From contig CABYPW010000008.1 in the NCBI GenBank assembly GCA_902520885.1, forward strand, positions 1 to 64,000: a DNA stretch of 64,000 nucleotides, in the 5' to 3' direction. The notes under the pieces were generated by a model. The model was not told where the DNA came from and made no database searches. It worked only from the letters and a program-made list of their open reading frames with translations. The DNA is from an uncultured SAR116 cluster alpha proteobacterium. Lineage in GTDB: Bacteria; Pseudomonadota; Alphaproteobacteria; Puniceispirillales; Puniceispirillaceae. Positions 40,252-50,206 of the stretch are shown here, piece by piece; the first letter of the stretch is position 1, and each line of letters begins with the position of its first letter. Position numbers and translations under genes: made by a program.

Positions 40252-41362
40252 ACTTATTTGTTTTCCATTCTTTTACAAGCTCTTTATGGCTATGATTGCG
40301 GTCATTTTTTAAACGCTGAAATTCATCTTCTTCACATAGTTGCCTTAGTGCCCAGATTGCTAGTGCCTGTACAAACAGTGTTTCATCATCTAAATATCCA
40401 ATTATTAATGGGATAAGTGTTATATCGTTTGAATTACCAGCCGCAATTAGACAATTACGAATAAACTTTTTATACCCAGCTCTGCGAACCGGTGTTCCAG
40501 AAAATAGAATTCTAAAATCTGAGTCCGATAAAGCTAACAATTTGCTTAGTGGTAACAAACCAGGTTTTTGTCCTAATTGCATTCTTGTATCAGATGCTTT
40601 TTGTGCAAATTTATTCCAAGGACAAATAGCCAGACAATCATCGCATCCGAAAATACGATTACCAATTTGTTTGCGAAATTCAGTTTCAATGATACCATCA
40701 AATTCAATTGTAAGATAGGAGATACATCGCCGAGCATCTAGTTTATAGGGGCTTGGGAAAGCATTTGTAGGACAAATATCTAAACATTTCCGACAAGTCC
40801 CACAAAAATCCTCAGAGACCCCGTTTGTGGGTAGAATTACATCTGTTAATATTACCCCTAAAAATAACCATGACCCAAATTTTTTAGAGACGAGATTGGT
40901 ATGTTTTCCCTGCCATCCTATGCCAGACTTAACTGCTAACGGTTTTTCCATAAGAGGTGCTGTGTCAACAAAGACTTTAACACTACCTTGAAATTTAGAA
41001 ACAAACTGACTGGCAATTTGTTTTAATCTCCCTTTCATAACTGAATGATAATCTTTCGAACGTGCATAAACAGAGATATTACCAGATTTTATTTTGGAAA
41101 TATCCCCGATAGGATTATATTCAGGGCCATAATTTTTAGCAAAAATTATCGCACTCTCTGCATTTTGCCACATTTTTTTTGGTGAAAGGCGCTTCTCGAC
41201 AGACTCTTCCAACCATTTCATTTCACCATGATAACCAAATTCTAAAAAGTTAAGAAGATGATTTTGTGTATCAACTGATAAATTTGTGTCTGTAATACTT
41301 ACTTCATCAAATTCATATAGGTTTGCTTTTTTTTCTAGCCATTGGTAAATATTTGAGTTCAT
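40250..41362 (-). CDS. queG: Epoxyqueuosine reductase
   Basis: Cobalamin-dependent Fe-S enzyme that performs the last step of queuosine synthesis, reducing epoxyqueuosine in tRNA. About 370 residues: an N-terminal cobalamin-binding part, two 4Fe-4S motifs (CGTCRKCLDICPTNAF and CDDCLAICPWNKF), with an extra Cys in ARRCISY, and a C-terminal HEAT-like repeat. I use the ATG at 41362; a TTG one codon earlier is less likely. It closes the run kdsD-queA-tgt-queG, 95 bases after tgt. Dependence on cobalamin implies that the cell makes or imports B12. Confidence 0.94.
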   Translation of the reverse strand: MNSNIYQWLEKKANLYEFDEVSITDTNLSVDTQNHLLNFLEFGYHGEMKWLEESVEKRLSPKKMWQNAESAIIFAKNYGPEYNPIGDISKIKSGNISVYARSKDYHSVMKGRLKQIASQFVSKFQGSVKVFVDTAPLMEKPLAVKSGIGWQGKHTNLVSKKFGSWLFLGVILTDVILPTNGVSEDFCGTCRKCLDICPTNAFPSPYKLDARRCISYLTIEFDGIIETEFRKQIGNRIFGCDDCLAICPWNKFAQKASDTRMQLGQKPGLLPLSKLLALSDSDFRILFSGTPVRRAGYKKFIRNCLIAAGNSNDITLIPLIIGYLDDETLFVQALAIWALRQLCEEDEFQRLKNDRNHSHKELVKEWKTNK

Positions 41363-41460
41363 CAACTATGTCTTAATTTAATAATTCAATTTCTGATTAT
41401 ATTCGTTAACAATAAAAAATAGATTTCTTTTCTTCATAGTTTAAAATTAAAGATATGGGG

Positions 41461-42591
41461 TTAAATCTTAGGGATATCGCCCTGAGTTTGTTCTCTGTAA
41501 AAATTAGAAACGAAAGTGTTATATTGCCTCTCTTTGATGGCCTTTCGTATAGCACGCATCAAATCCTGATAATAGGTCAAATTATGCCAGGTCAGTAAAG
41601 TTAAACCTTGTATCTCATCTGATTTAAAAAGGTGATGCAAATATCCGCGGCTATAATTATTACAGGCAGGGCAAGAACAATTCTCATCTAATGGTCTCAA
41701 ATCATCTGCGTGCCGGGCATTTCTTATATTTACGGTTCCATATCTGGTGAATGCTTGACCTGTTCTACCAGATCTTGTTGGCAGAACACAATCAAACATA
41801 TCAACACCTGATAATACAGCACCTACAATATCTGCTGGTTTTCCAACTCCCATTAAATAACGCGGTTGTCCAATCTTCATGTAAGGCGTTGTAACTTTCA
41901 AAGTTTCGAACATTAACTCCTGGCCTTCACCAACTGCCAGACCACCTATGGCATAACCTTCAAAGCCAATTTCATTTAGTCTTTGAACGCTTTGCAATCG
42001 CAGATCTGGATATACCGAGCCTTGTACTATACCAAACTGTCCGTAACCTTTTCTTTCTATGAAGGCTTTTCGTGATCGGGCTGCCCACCGCATAGATAAT
42101 TCCATAGAGTCAGCGGCTTGCGATTTTGTTGCGGGATAAGGTGTACACTCATCAAAAACCATAGTTATAGTGGCGTCAAGCTTATGTTGAATTTCTGTAG
42201 ATATTTCAGGGGTCAATAAATGAGGGCTTCCGTCAAGGTGACTTTTAAATGTGACCCCATTTTCATCTATTTTTCTCAGAGGGCCAAGGGACATTACTTG
42301 AAAACCACCAGAATCAGTTAAAAGCGGTCCCTTCCAGTTCATCATTTTTCGGACACCACCAAGATGTTTTACCCTATCTGGACCTGGACGTAACATTAAA
42401 TGATATGTATTTGACAGTATAATTTGCGCTCCAGTTTCGGCGACTGCCTCAGGCATCATTCCTTTAACAGTTGCTGCCGTTCCAACTGGCATAAATGCTG
42501 GCGTATCAATATGTCCAAAGGCAGTAGTCAAAATCCCCAACCTTGCTCCTTCATCTTGATTGATCAGCTCAAAGTTGAATTTTGTTTGCAT
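41461..42591 (-). CDS. tgt: tRNA-guanine transglycosylase
   Basis: Exchanges guanine-34 of tRNAs with GUN anticodons (including the tRNA-His(GUG) at 6419) for the queuine precursor preQ1. 376 residues. Seen: the first catalytic Asp region [14 protein letters not shown], the loop [15 protein letters not shown] with the nucleophile Asp just before it ([12 protein letters not shown]), and the zinc site [23 protein letters not shown] lies 4 bases before the ATG. It starts 12 bases after queA. Confidence 0.97.
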   Translation of the reverse strand: MQTKFNFELINQDEGARLGILTTAFGHIDTPAFMPVGTAATVKGMMPEAVAETGAQIILSNTYHLMLRPGPDRVKHLGGVRKMMNWKGPLLTDSGGFQVMSLGPLRKIDENGVTFKSHLDGSPHLLTPEISTEIQHKLDATITMVFDECTPYPATKSQAADSMELSMRWAARSRKAFIERKGYGQFGIVQGSVYPDLRLQSVQRLNEIGFEGYAIGGLAVGEGQELMFETLKVTTPYMKIGQPRYLMGVGKPADIVGAVLSGVDMFDCVLPTRSGRTGQAFTRYGTVNIRNARHADDLRPLDENCSCPACNNYSRGYLHHLFKSDEIQGLTLLTWHNLTYYQDLMRAIRKAIKERQYNTFVSNFYREQTQGDIPKI

Positions 42592-42603
42592 AACTCTCCT
42601 ATT

Positions 42604-43638
42604 CTACTTTTTTTCTATTAAACATGCATCACCATAGCTGAAAAACCTATATTGATTTTTTATGGCATACTGATAGGCATCTTTAATCTCATTGAAACCT
42701 GCAAATGCACTAACTAACATTAACAACGTCGATTTTGGCAAATGAAAATTTGTAAGTAATAGGTCTGCAACGTTAAACGAATATCCAGGAGTAATAAATA
42801 AATCTATATCTCCCTTAAAAGCTTGCATCTTCCCAAATTTTGCCCAAACAGCCTCTACAATTCGCAAGCTCGTAGTTCCAATGCAAATTATCCTGCCATT
42901 TTTATGTTTCGTCTCATTTATTCTAGCAGCAATTTCAGGTTTTACCTCACCCCACTCACTATGCATTTTATGATCTGTTAAATTCTCAGATTTTACAGGA
43001 AGAAATGTTCCCCCACCCACATGCAATGTAATGGTTACAAATTCAGACCCTGAGTCAATAATAGACTGTCTTAATGCAGGCGTAAAATGCAAACCTGCCG
43101 TTGGTGCTGCTACAGCACCAGCCTTTTTTGCGAAGAGTGTTTGATAATTTAAAAAATCAGCTTTGTCGCCATCACGGCTACGCTTAATATAAGGCGGCAA
43201 TGGCATTTTCCCGTATATTTCAATCATCCGTTTTAGTTCAATATCACTGCAATTAAATTCGAGTTCTATTTCACCTGCAGCATATCTCTCAACTACACGT
43301 GCTTCAAACCCATCTCCAAAAACAGCTGTGGATCCTTTAATACATCTTTTTGCAGGCTTGGCAAAAGCAAGCCAGCGGTCCACAGATTTTTGTTTGTGTA
43401 GTGTGAAACCAATGCTTTTATCATTGATTTTACCATATAGCTGAGCAGGTATGACTTTAGTATCATTTACTATAAGTAAATCCCCTTCCCTTAATATGGA
43501 AGGGAGGTGACATATTAAATGTTCATTCAAACCGTTACTAGAAATATGCAACAGTCTTGCTTGATCTCTTGGATTCAAAGGGCTTTGGGCAATTAAATCA
43601 GCTGGCAAGAAATAGTCAAAATCGGATAGTTTATTCAT
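42604..43638 (-). CDS. queA: S-adenosylmethionine:tRNA ribosyltransferase-isomerase
   Basis: Adds the ribosyl part of S-adenosylmethionine to preQ1 in tRNA, forming epoxyqueuosine. The 344-residue protein has FDYFLPADLIAQSPLNPRD, RLLHI, VNDTKVIPAQLYG, PTAGLHFT, HVGGGTFLPV and TNFHLPKSTLLMLVSA, all family marks. Its ATG is 2 bases after the kdsD stop with no separate ribosome site, so translation is probably coupled. Confidence 0.97.
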   Translation of the reverse strand: MNKLSDFDYFLPADLIAQSPLNPRDQARLLHISSNGLNEHLICHLPSILREGDLLIVNDTKVIPAQLYGKINDKSIGFTLHKQKSVDRWLAFAKPAKRCIKGSTAVFGDGFEARVVERYAAGEIELEFNCSDIELKRMIEIYGKMPLPPYIKRSRDGDKADFLNYQTLFAKKAGAVAAPTAGLHFTPALRQSIIDSGSEFVTITLHVGGGTFLPVKSENLTDHKMHSEWGEVKPEIAARINETKHKNGRIICIGTTSLRIVEAVWAKFGKMQAFKGDIDLFITPGYSFNVADLLLTNFHLPKSTLLMLVSAFAGFNEIKDAYQYAIKNQYRFFSYGDACLIEKK

Positions 43639-43640
43639 AA

Positions 43641-44582
43641 TCAGTAAATCTGTACCACACCATTTATATGTCCTTTTTTGTCCACAACCACAAGGCTCTG
43701 GACACGTGCCTCAAGCATTTTCTCCTCAGCAACAACCATCATTTCTTCTTCTCTAATGGTGAGAGGGGACTCGTTCATCACATCACCCGCAAGCGTGGAT
43801 GAGAGATTAGTTCCAAGAACAAGCATCCGCCTCAGATCACCATCTGTAATTATACCCCTCAATAAATTATCTTTATGAACAAGCGCTAATCCTAATCTAG
43901 CTTCGGTCATTCTGACGATAACCTCAGACATTGGCATATTAGGTTTCACTAATGGTAGTTCTTTTTGAACCATTCTGTCTTTAACACGAGAGAGCAATCT
44001 CATGCCAAGCATACCGCCAGGATGATTGGCTGCAAAATCTTCGGGCTTAAAACCAGAACGGTTCATTAATGCTATTGCAAGCGCATCACCCATAACAAGA
44101 GTTGTTAATGTTGATGTTGTAGGCGCTAGATTCAATGGACAAGCCTCTTTATCGATTGAGGCATCAAGAACAATATTTGATGATTTAGCAAGAGTTGAAT
44201 CAAGGGAGCCTACTAATGCAATAATTTTTGTATCTAGCCTCCTTAAGGCTGGTAGCAGTTTGACAACCTCTTCTGTTTCACCGGAATGAGAAATTAATAT
44301 AACAACACTTTTTTCTCGGACCATCCCTAAATCGCCGTGAATGGCCTCGGCTGGATGTAGAAAAAGAGCGGCAGTACCCGTGGAGGATAATGTGGCGGCT
44401 ATCTTTCGTCCTACTAACCCTGACTTTCCCATACCGCAGATAATTACATGCTGACCTGTTTGAGAAATAACATTTACAGATTGTTCAAAACGTTCATCTA
44501 ATCCAATTTCTAATTTTGTAAGTGCGGCGTGATAAGTTGAAAACATATTGTTTATGTCAGGTGTTATCATTTTTTCAACCAT
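43641..44582 (-). CDS. kdsD: Arabinose-5-phosphate isomerase (KpsF/GutQ/KdsD family), short C-terminus
   Basis: Converts ribulose-5-phosphate to arabinose-5-phosphate for Kdo and lipopolysaccharide. An N-terminal SIS domain (GMGKSGLVGRKIAATLSSTG, HGDLGMV, SHSGET) is followed by a CBS pair (about 200-310). It is 313 residues and stops right after NGVVQIY, about 10 residues before where relatives end (around HxHDLLRAG). The stop falls 2 bases before queA, so the shortening may be linked to that tight junction. Coupling with queuosine genes is positional only. Confidence 0.88.
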   Translation of the reverse strand: MVEKMITPDINNMFSTYHAALTKLEIGLDERFEQSVNVISQTGQHVIICGMGKSGLVGRKIAATLSSTGTAALFLHPAEAIHGDLGMVREKSVVILISHSGETEEVVKLLPALRRLDTKIIALVGSLDSTLAKSSNIVLDASIDKEACPLNLAPTTSTLTTLVMGDALAIALMNRSGFKPEDFAANHPGGMLGMRLLSRVKDRMVQKELPLVKPNMPMSEVIVRMTEARLGLALVHKDNLLRGIITDGDLRRMLVLGTNLSSTLAGDVMNESPLTIREEEMMVVAEEKMLEARVQSLVVVDKKGHINGVVQIY

Positions 44583-44670
44583 ATGGAAAATACCCGTCTG
44601 ATAATAAGGCTACATTATAAGAGATATATCTAATCAACTCTGCTTATAAAAGCGAGAAGTTTGATTGAGG

Positions 44671-45282
44671 TTATTTAAGTGTATGTGCAATTTCATTGGC
44701 GTATAAAATATCTTGTTTTGTATTAACATTAAAAAATGGGTCTGGATTTTCAGAGAAATCTACATGAATTGTATTAAAGTCTGCTGTAAATGATTCAATT
44801 TTTCGAATTTCATTATTCATTAACGCTTTTTCTAATCTTTCTGACAACTCTAATTGCCACAAAGAAAAAACTGGGTGCCTTCTGCCGTTACTGGTGGCCA
44901 TTACAATATTTGTATCTGCTGTAGCAGCATGTTCAAACAGCCTTTCTCCTAAATTAGGAGGGATGAACGGAACATCTGTAGCACAAGATAATAACCATTT
45001 GGCTGAAGGATAGTGCTTTTGACTATATTTCATTATAGATAAAATACCGCATAATGGCCCGAAATACCCGTCGTAAATGTCAGGTATTACAGTCAACTTA
45101 AAGCGAGAAAATCTTTTTAAATCCCCGTTAGCATTTAATATTCTATTTGGAAATTGACTGGTTTTTTCTAATTGCCAATCTAATATGGTTTTGTTTGCTA
45201 TTGGAATAAAACATTTATCAATACCGCCTAAACGCCTCGCGAGCCCCCCCGCTAAAAAACCGATAATTATTTGATCTATCAT
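44671..45282 (-). CDS. mobA: Molybdenum cofactor guanylyltransferase
   Basis: Attaches GMP to molybdopterin, giving the MGD cofactor used by the formate dehydrogenase in this window. 203 residues with the nucleotidyltransferase motif LAGGLARRLGGIDKCF, SCATDVPFIPPN and a C-terminal FFNVNTKQDI. Its ATG overlaps the fdhD stop in TAATG, so the two are translationally coupled. That coupling supports a shared role in maturing FdsA. Confidence 0.9.
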   Translation of the reverse strand: MIDQIIIGFLAGGLARRLGGIDKCFIPIANKTILDWQLEKTSQFPNRILNANGDLKRFSRFKLTVIPDIYDGYFGPLCGILSIMKYSQKHYPSAKWLLSCATDVPFIPPNLGERLFEHAATADTNIVMATSNGRRHPVFSLWQLELSERLEKALMNNEIRKIESFTADFNTIHVDFSENPDPFFNVNTKQDILYANEIAHTLK

Positions 45283-46172
45283 TATAGTTTGGACTCATTA
45301 TTAAATTGGCCTTGTGCAGAGCGTTCATCAGAAATGGCCTGGTTACTTAACTTATCTGAGTCAAAAATAATTCGCTCTTCACCAGATAAGGCAATAAACC
45401 TACCTCCTCTTGCTCTTCCAATAAGCGTTAAACCTGCCCTTCTCGCCAGAGAGACACCCGCTTCCGTAAAACCTGACCGTGAAATCAATATGGGCAAGCC
45501 CATGATTACTGTTTTTAAAACCATCTCTGACGTAAGTCTTCCTGTTGTATAAAAAACTTTATTCTTAGGTTTGATATTTTTAAGAAACATTACGCCAGAT
45601 ATCTTATCTACAGCATTGTGACGGCCTATATCCTCCATATATATTAACGGCTCATAAACAGTTGCCAGCACACAACCATGTATTGCACCTGCTTTTAAAT
45701 AAAGACTAGGTGTTGTATTAATTTTTTTTGAGAGACTAATTATTTGAGATACAGAAATTTTTAATTCTCTCGGAAGCATTATAGTTTCAAATTTATCAAA
45801 CATATCATCATAAATAGTCCCTTGTGCGCAGCCACTAGTGCGTATTTTAGACTGTAATTTTTTCTCAAAATTCGTTTTTTTTTCCGTTCGTACAACAATT
45901 ACAGATAAATCTTCATCATAGTCTATTTGTTCAATTTTATCATCAGCAGTTATCATGCTCTGATTAAATAAAAAACCAATGGCTAGCTCTTCCAAATAAT
46001 CCCCAATGGTCATGGCTGTAACAATCTCTTGATTATTTAAAAAGATAGTAATAGCTTTTTCAGTCACTACTGGAAGCTGCACAGATTGACCATTGGCATC
46101 TTTTCCTATCAATTCAGTAGTAAGACCTGGCTGATTTACATTTGGACCAATATAGAGATTTTGTTTGGGCAT
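45282..46172 (-). CDS. fdhD: Formate dehydrogenase accessory sulfurtransferase FdhD
   Basis: Carries sulfur from a cysteine desulfurase to the molybdenum of formate dehydrogenase. The 296-residue sequence has the family regions EELAIGFLFNQSMI, EDIGRHNAVDKI, TTGRLTSEMV and ISRSGFTEAGV. The sulfur-carrying loop is SGCAQG with one cysteine, where E. coli has a C-x2-C pair. The first of the two is the one reported to be more important, so function is likely kept. It is divergent from nadK and coupled to mobA. Confidence 0.92.
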   Translation of the reverse strand: MPKQNLYIGPNVNQPGLTTELIGKDANGQSVQLPVVTEKAITIFLNNQEIVTAMTIGDYLEELAIGFLFNQSMITADDKIEQIDYDEDLSVIVVRTEKKTNFEKKLQSKIRTSGCAQGTIYDDMFDKFETIMLPRELKISVSQIISLSKKINTTPSLYLKAGAIHGCVLATVYEPLIYMEDIGRHNAVDKISGVMFLKNIKPKNKVFYTTGRLTSEMVLKTVIMGLPILISRSGFTEAGVSLARRAGLTLIGRARGGRFIALSGEERIIFDSDKLSNQAISDERSAQGQFNNESKL

Positions 46173-46268
46173 CCAGGTTCTCTTTTCAAATTAAACTTTA
46201 TTTTAAGTTGTTATTTGTTTTTACGATTTTCTTAAGCTAAATTAAAGAGTATGATTTAGGTTTATATT

Positions 46269-47027
46269 ATGAAATTACATTTTAAATCCTCAAAACACAA
46301 ACAAGCAAAAAAGCTATTCAGTGAGTTAATTGATAGATATAATCAAAATGCTATTGAAGACTCAGATGTAATTATCGCGCTTGGTGGCGATGGACAGATG
46401 CTTTCCTGTCTAAAAGAATCAATCGAGTATGAAATTCCCGTATTTGGAATAAATTGTGGTCATATCGGTTTTTTAATGAATGAGTACAAGCATACTGACT
46501 TAATTGAAAGAATACAAAAAGCCGAAACAGCAACAATCCATCCAATATTGATGCAGGCACAAACACTTAATGGAGAAAAAACTTCTGCACTCGCAATTAA
46601 TGAGATATCGCTTTTACGACAGACACATAATGCTGCACATTGCCAAATAACTATTAATAACAAGATAGAACTAGAACAACTTATATGTGATGGTTTAATG
46701 GTAGCAACACCGGCAGGGTCAACAGCATATAATTTATCAGCTAATGGCCCTATTATTCCTATAGAGGCTAAACTATTAGCATTAACACCAATATCTCCTT
46801 TTAGACCTCGAAGATGGCAAGGCGCATTATTGCCCTCTTCATCAACAGTAAATATTAAAGTAATAAATCCTGAATTTAGGCCTCAATCTGTGACAGCAGA
46901 TAATCTAGAGGTTCGTGATATTGCAGATGTAACTATTAATCAGGAAAATAATATTGTACTCCGTTTATTGTTTGATGCTGGAACTTCACTTGCTGAAAGG
47001 AGTATTCGCGAGCAATTCTTAGTTTAA
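46269..47027 (+). CDS. nadK: NAD kinase
   Basis: Phosphorylates NAD to NADP. The 252-residue protein has the GGDG motif (ALGGDGQML), GINCGHIGFLMNEY, NEISLLRQTHNAAHCQI and TPAGSTAYNLSANGPI. The length matches the short alphaproteobacterial type. AGG lies 8 bases before the ATG. It is divergent from fdhD and convergent with the hydrolase gene 19 bases downstream. Confidence 0.95.
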   Translation: MKLHFKSSKHKQAKKLFSELIDRYNQNAIEDSDVIIALGGDGQMLSCLKESIEYEIPVFGINCGHIGFLMNEYKHTDLIERIQKAETATIHPILMQAQTLNGEKTSALAINEISLLRQTHNAAHCQITINNKIELEQLICDGLMVATPAGSTAYNLSANGPIIPIEAKLLALTPISPFRPRRWQGALLPSSSTVNIKVINPEFRPQSVTADNLEVRDIADVTINQENNIVLRLLFDAGTSLAERSIREQFLV

Positions 47028-47046
47028 TCCTGTCAAATTTGTGATT

Positions 47047-47973
47047 TTATCTTCTTGTATTTCTTATAAAACCTATTATGCAGTTTTTGACTTGCTCAAT
47101 TACATACGGTAATTCAATATATAACTCATGCCTCGACTCATTGAAAAAAATCAATTGACCATTCTGCAAAAACCCTAGTGCTTTTTTTATCGCTTTCATG
47201 CTTACCAACTTATCATCACTTCCTGCCAATATAATCACAGGGGGCTTAATAGCCTTTAGAAAAACAGGATTAAGTGTTGTTTTATAACATGAATGAAGCG
47301 CAGAGGATAGCCAACCAAAACTCACACCAGAACGTGCAAGTGATGGATTCTTATTAATTAAATTTATTACATTTTCAATAGCGTTTTGGTTCCGACTTAA
47401 TAAATTATTAGAACTAAATTTGCGTGTATTGAGAAGTGTATTTTGGCCTGTTTTTGGTATTAAGTATTGGCTAAATCCCATTATTGAAATTAAGTTGGCA
47501 AGCATATAAATCGGAAATAATGGACTTATTTTAGGTAGCATCATAGGCGATAATGCTATGATCCCAGCTATTTGAAATTTTTGCAACCCTGCCAAACGAA
47601 ATGCCATGTGTCCACCCAAAGAATGCCCAATCACGTAAAATGATTTATTTTTCCAACCAGCCGTCTCAATAACATCAACTCCCGCCTGCATTAATTTATC
47701 AAAATCAGAGCTATGACTTGTTGATGAGGGTTTACCAAATGCTCCTGATAAACCAAGACCTGGCCAGTCAAATATTATTATCTCACATGCCTGTTCGGTT
47801 AAGAATGATATAACGCCTGCATATTTTTCACAAAATTCACCAAGCCCTATGAAAATAACGATACGGTGCAAAGACCCTTTTCGCCTAATTTTCCACGCTC
47901 GTACAGAACCTAAAGTACTATTTACCCAGAATTCCTGTTCCATTTGCAAAGCCTTAGCTTGGATGTCAATCAT
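47047..47973 (-). CDS. Alpha/beta hydrolase (serine aminopeptidase S33 / lysophospholipase-like)
   Basis: 308-residue hydrolase with the nucleophile elbow GHSLGGHM, the acid in LAGSDDKLVS and the histidine in NESRHELYIE, an intact triad. A PldB-like lysophospholipase or monoacylglycerol lipase role is likely but the substrate is not shown. It follows the Atm1-type exporter gene by 21 bases and is probably the last gene of the suf run. Hydrolases are not known parts of Fe-S assembly, so the link may be incidental. Confidence 0.82.
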   Translation of the reverse strand: MIDIQAKALQMEQEFWVNSTLGSVRAWKIRRKGSLHRIVIFIGLGEFCEKYAGVISFLTEQACEIIIFDWPGLGLSGAFGKPSSTSHSSDFDKLMQAGVDVIETAGWKNKSFYVIGHSLGGHMAFRLAGLQKFQIAGIIALSPMMLPKISPLFPIYMLANLISIMGFSQYLIPKTGQNTLLNTRKFSSNNLLSRNQNAIENVINLINKNPSLARSGVSFGWLSSALHSCYKTTLNPVFLKAIKPPVIILAGSDDKLVSMKAIKKALGFLQNGQLIFFNESRHELYIELPYVIEQVKNCIIGFIRNTRR

Positions 47974-47994
47974 TTTTTTTTGTATTTAAGTATT

Positions 47995-49830
47995 TTAATT
48001 CTGTTTTAAAAAACCACGCGATTGCCGCCTCCACATTGCAGCATATAATCCGTCAGCATAAAGTAATTCTTGATGTGTACCAGTTTCTTCAACTTTACCT
48101 TGATTGATAACTAAGATCTTATCACAATCCACGATTGTAGATAATCTATGAGCAATAACCAATGTCGTCTGATTATATGAAATATTATTCAATGCGGCCT
48201 GAATTTCTTTTTCCGTTCTACTATCTAAAGCTGAAGTGGCCTCATCAAAAAGAAATATCACTGGATTCTTTAGTATAGCCCTTGCAATCGCAACTCGCTG
48301 TTTTTCACCTCCAGATAATTTTAGTCCGCGTTCTCCTACAAGTGTATCATATCTATCAGGAAGATTATTTATAAAGTTGTCAATAGAAGCTAACTTGGAT
48401 ACTTTTTCAATCTCCTGTATAGTTGCATTAGCACGCCCATATCCAATATTGTAACCGATCGAAGCATTAAACATTACCGTATCCTGAGGCACCATTCCAA
48501 TAGCCGCACGCAAACTATCTTGGCTAACCAGACTAATATCTTGACCATCAATTAATATCTTGCCTTTTTGGGGGTCATAAAATCGAAATAATAGTCTTGA
48601 TATTGTTGATTTTCCGCTACCGCTAGGACCCACTAAAGCTACTCTGTGGCCAGATTGAACAGTGAAACTTACCTGGTCAAGAATTTTACCTCTCCCATAC
48701 GAAAAGCACACATTTTCAAATTTGATTTCTCCCTTATCGAGTTTAAGCGCTGAAGCATTAGACACATCTTTTACATCAGGCTTCTGTTTAAGCAATCTAA
48801 ACATTTGTTCAAGATCTATTACTGATTGTCTTATTTCTCTATATGTCCACCCAAGAAACTGTAAAGGCATTGCCAACTGAATAATATATGTATGAACTAC
48901 AACAAAATCTCCAACACTCATACTTCCTCGCTGTATTTCTCTACCTGATATAGCCAGCAAGGCAACAAGGCCGAGAGCAACAATTATCCCTTGCCCAATA
49001 TTCACAATTGTTAACGAAGTTCTAGAGGAGATAAATGCTTTTTCATAAATACGTAATGCTTTTTCATAATTATTGCACTCAGACTTCTCAGCATTAAAGT
49101 ATTTTACAGTTTCAAAATTTAGAAGTGAGTCGACTACCTTTGTAGCTGCAACTTCATCTGCTTTATTCATCTTTTTTCTAAATTTAATTCTCCACTCTGT
49201 TGTTTTTATCGTAAAATATGAGTAAGAAATGACCGTAAAAAAGGTGACCAGAGCAAATTCGTAGCCAAATAAAACCCACAAAACTCCACATATAAAAAAA
49301 AGCTCTACTATCAATGGAACAACTTCAAATATTCCAGTCGAAAGAAGTAAAGTCATTGCTTTAGCACCTCGGTCGATAGAACGTGATGTCCCCCCTGTTT
49401 GTCTATCTAAATGAAATTGTAGTGATAGCTTATGCAGATGGTCGAATGCATTTAAGGCAGCCAATCGAACAGCTTTGGAAGCAAATTTTATAAATAGGAA
49501 CTCTTTTAGTTCTGCAAAAATTGTCTCCCCAACACGAGCTATCGCATATCCACCGATTAATATCATCAATAATCCCATTGAAAAGCTAATGCCAGCTTCA
49601 ATGTTTAAGGGAGCTAATGCATCCACTGCAGCACCATAAAAAATGGGAATAAGCGCTGCACATATTTTAGATAGTATCAGAGCAACAATTAATCCTATCA
49701 GGCGCAGTCTTAATTGTTTATCGCCTCTTGGTGAAATATAATTTAAAACAATAGATAGTAATTCGTAAAAAGAAATAAAGTTTTTTTTTGCAGCCTCTTT
49801 CGAATAAGCAAAAGATGAACTACCAGCCAT
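47995..49830 (-). CDS. Atm1/ABCB7-type ABC exporter
   Basis: Homodimeric ABC exporter with six membrane helices fused to an ATPase, 611 residues. The transmembrane domain has QLRLRLIGLIVALILSK, LHKLSLQFHLDRQTGG and VDSLLNFETVKYFN, strongly typical of the Atm1 group, which exports glutathione persulfide or a related sulfur compound linked to Fe-S biogenesis. The ATPase shows GPSGSGKST, the signature LSGGEKQRVAIARA and LFDEATSALD. Its ATG overlaps the sufA stop by one base (TGATG), so it is coupled with the suf genes, which fits an Fe-S or thiol role. Confidence 0.9.
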   Translation of the reverse strand: MAGSSSFAYSKEAAKKNFISFYELLSIVLNYISPRGDKQLRLRLIGLIVALILSKICAALIPIFYGAAVDALAPLNIEAGISFSMGLLMILIGGYAIARVGETIFAELKEFLFIKFASKAVRLAALNAFDHLHKLSLQFHLDRQTGGTSRSIDRGAKAMTLLLSTGIFEVVPLIVELFFICGVLWVLFGYEFALVTFFTVISYSYFTIKTTEWRIKFRKKMNKADEVAATKVVDSLLNFETVKYFNAEKSECNNYEKALRIYEKAFISSRTSLTIVNIGQGIIVALGLVALLAISGREIQRGSMSVGDFVVVHTYIIQLAMPLQFLGWTYREIRQSVIDLEQMFRLLKQKPDVKDVSNASALKLDKGEIKFENVCFSYGRGKILDQVSFTVQSGHRVALVGPSGSGKSTISRLLFRFYDPQKGKILIDGQDISLVSQDSLRAAIGMVPQDTVMFNASIGYNIGYGRANATIQEIEKVSKLASIDNFINNLPDRYDTLVGERGLKLSGGEKQRVAIARAILKNPVIFLFDEATSALDSRTEKEIQAALNNISYNQTTLVIAHRLSTIVDCDKILVINQGKVEETGTHQELLYADGLYAAMWRRQSRGFLKQN

Positions 49831-50180
49831 CAGCTTACCGAAAAGCTCTCACCACAACCGCATTTAGCTGTCTCATTTGGGTTATTGAAAACGAATGACG
49901 AACTAAACTTATCCTCTTTCCAGTCCATTTCAGACCCAACTAAAAACATAACTGCAGACGGGTCAATAAAAATACGGATGCCATTTACGTCTATTGCATC
50001 TTCAAATGCTTTCTGCTCTTTTGCAAACTCAATGTTATATTGAAGACCAGAGCAGCCCGCCGTTTTAATACCTATCCTTAAACCAATAACCTCGCTACTT
50101 GCATTTTTTATAATCTCTTGCACTCGTGCGGAAGCTTTTTCTGTTATTTTTATAATAGGTGTACCTTTATCAAAAAGCAT
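49830..50180 (-). CDS. sufA: Fe-S cluster assembly A-type carrier (SufA/IscA/ErpA family)
   Basis: Carrier that receives Fe-S clusters from SufBCD and passes them to apoproteins. 116 residues with the three conserved cysteines C43 (AGCSGLQY), C107 and C109 (CGCGESF). Position after sufT in the suf run favours SufA, though ErpA-type function cannot be excluded. It starts 26 bases after the sufT stop and overlaps the ABC exporter start by one base. Confidence 0.92.
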   Translation of the reverse strand: MLFDKGTPIIKITEKASARVQEIIKNASSEVIGLRIGIKTAGCSGLQYNIEFAKEQKAFEDAIDVNGIRIFIDPSAVMFLVGSEMDWKEDKFSSSFVFNNPNETAKCGCGESFSVS

Positions 50181-50206
50181 TTAATTTAACCTCATAAAAT
50201 ATAATA

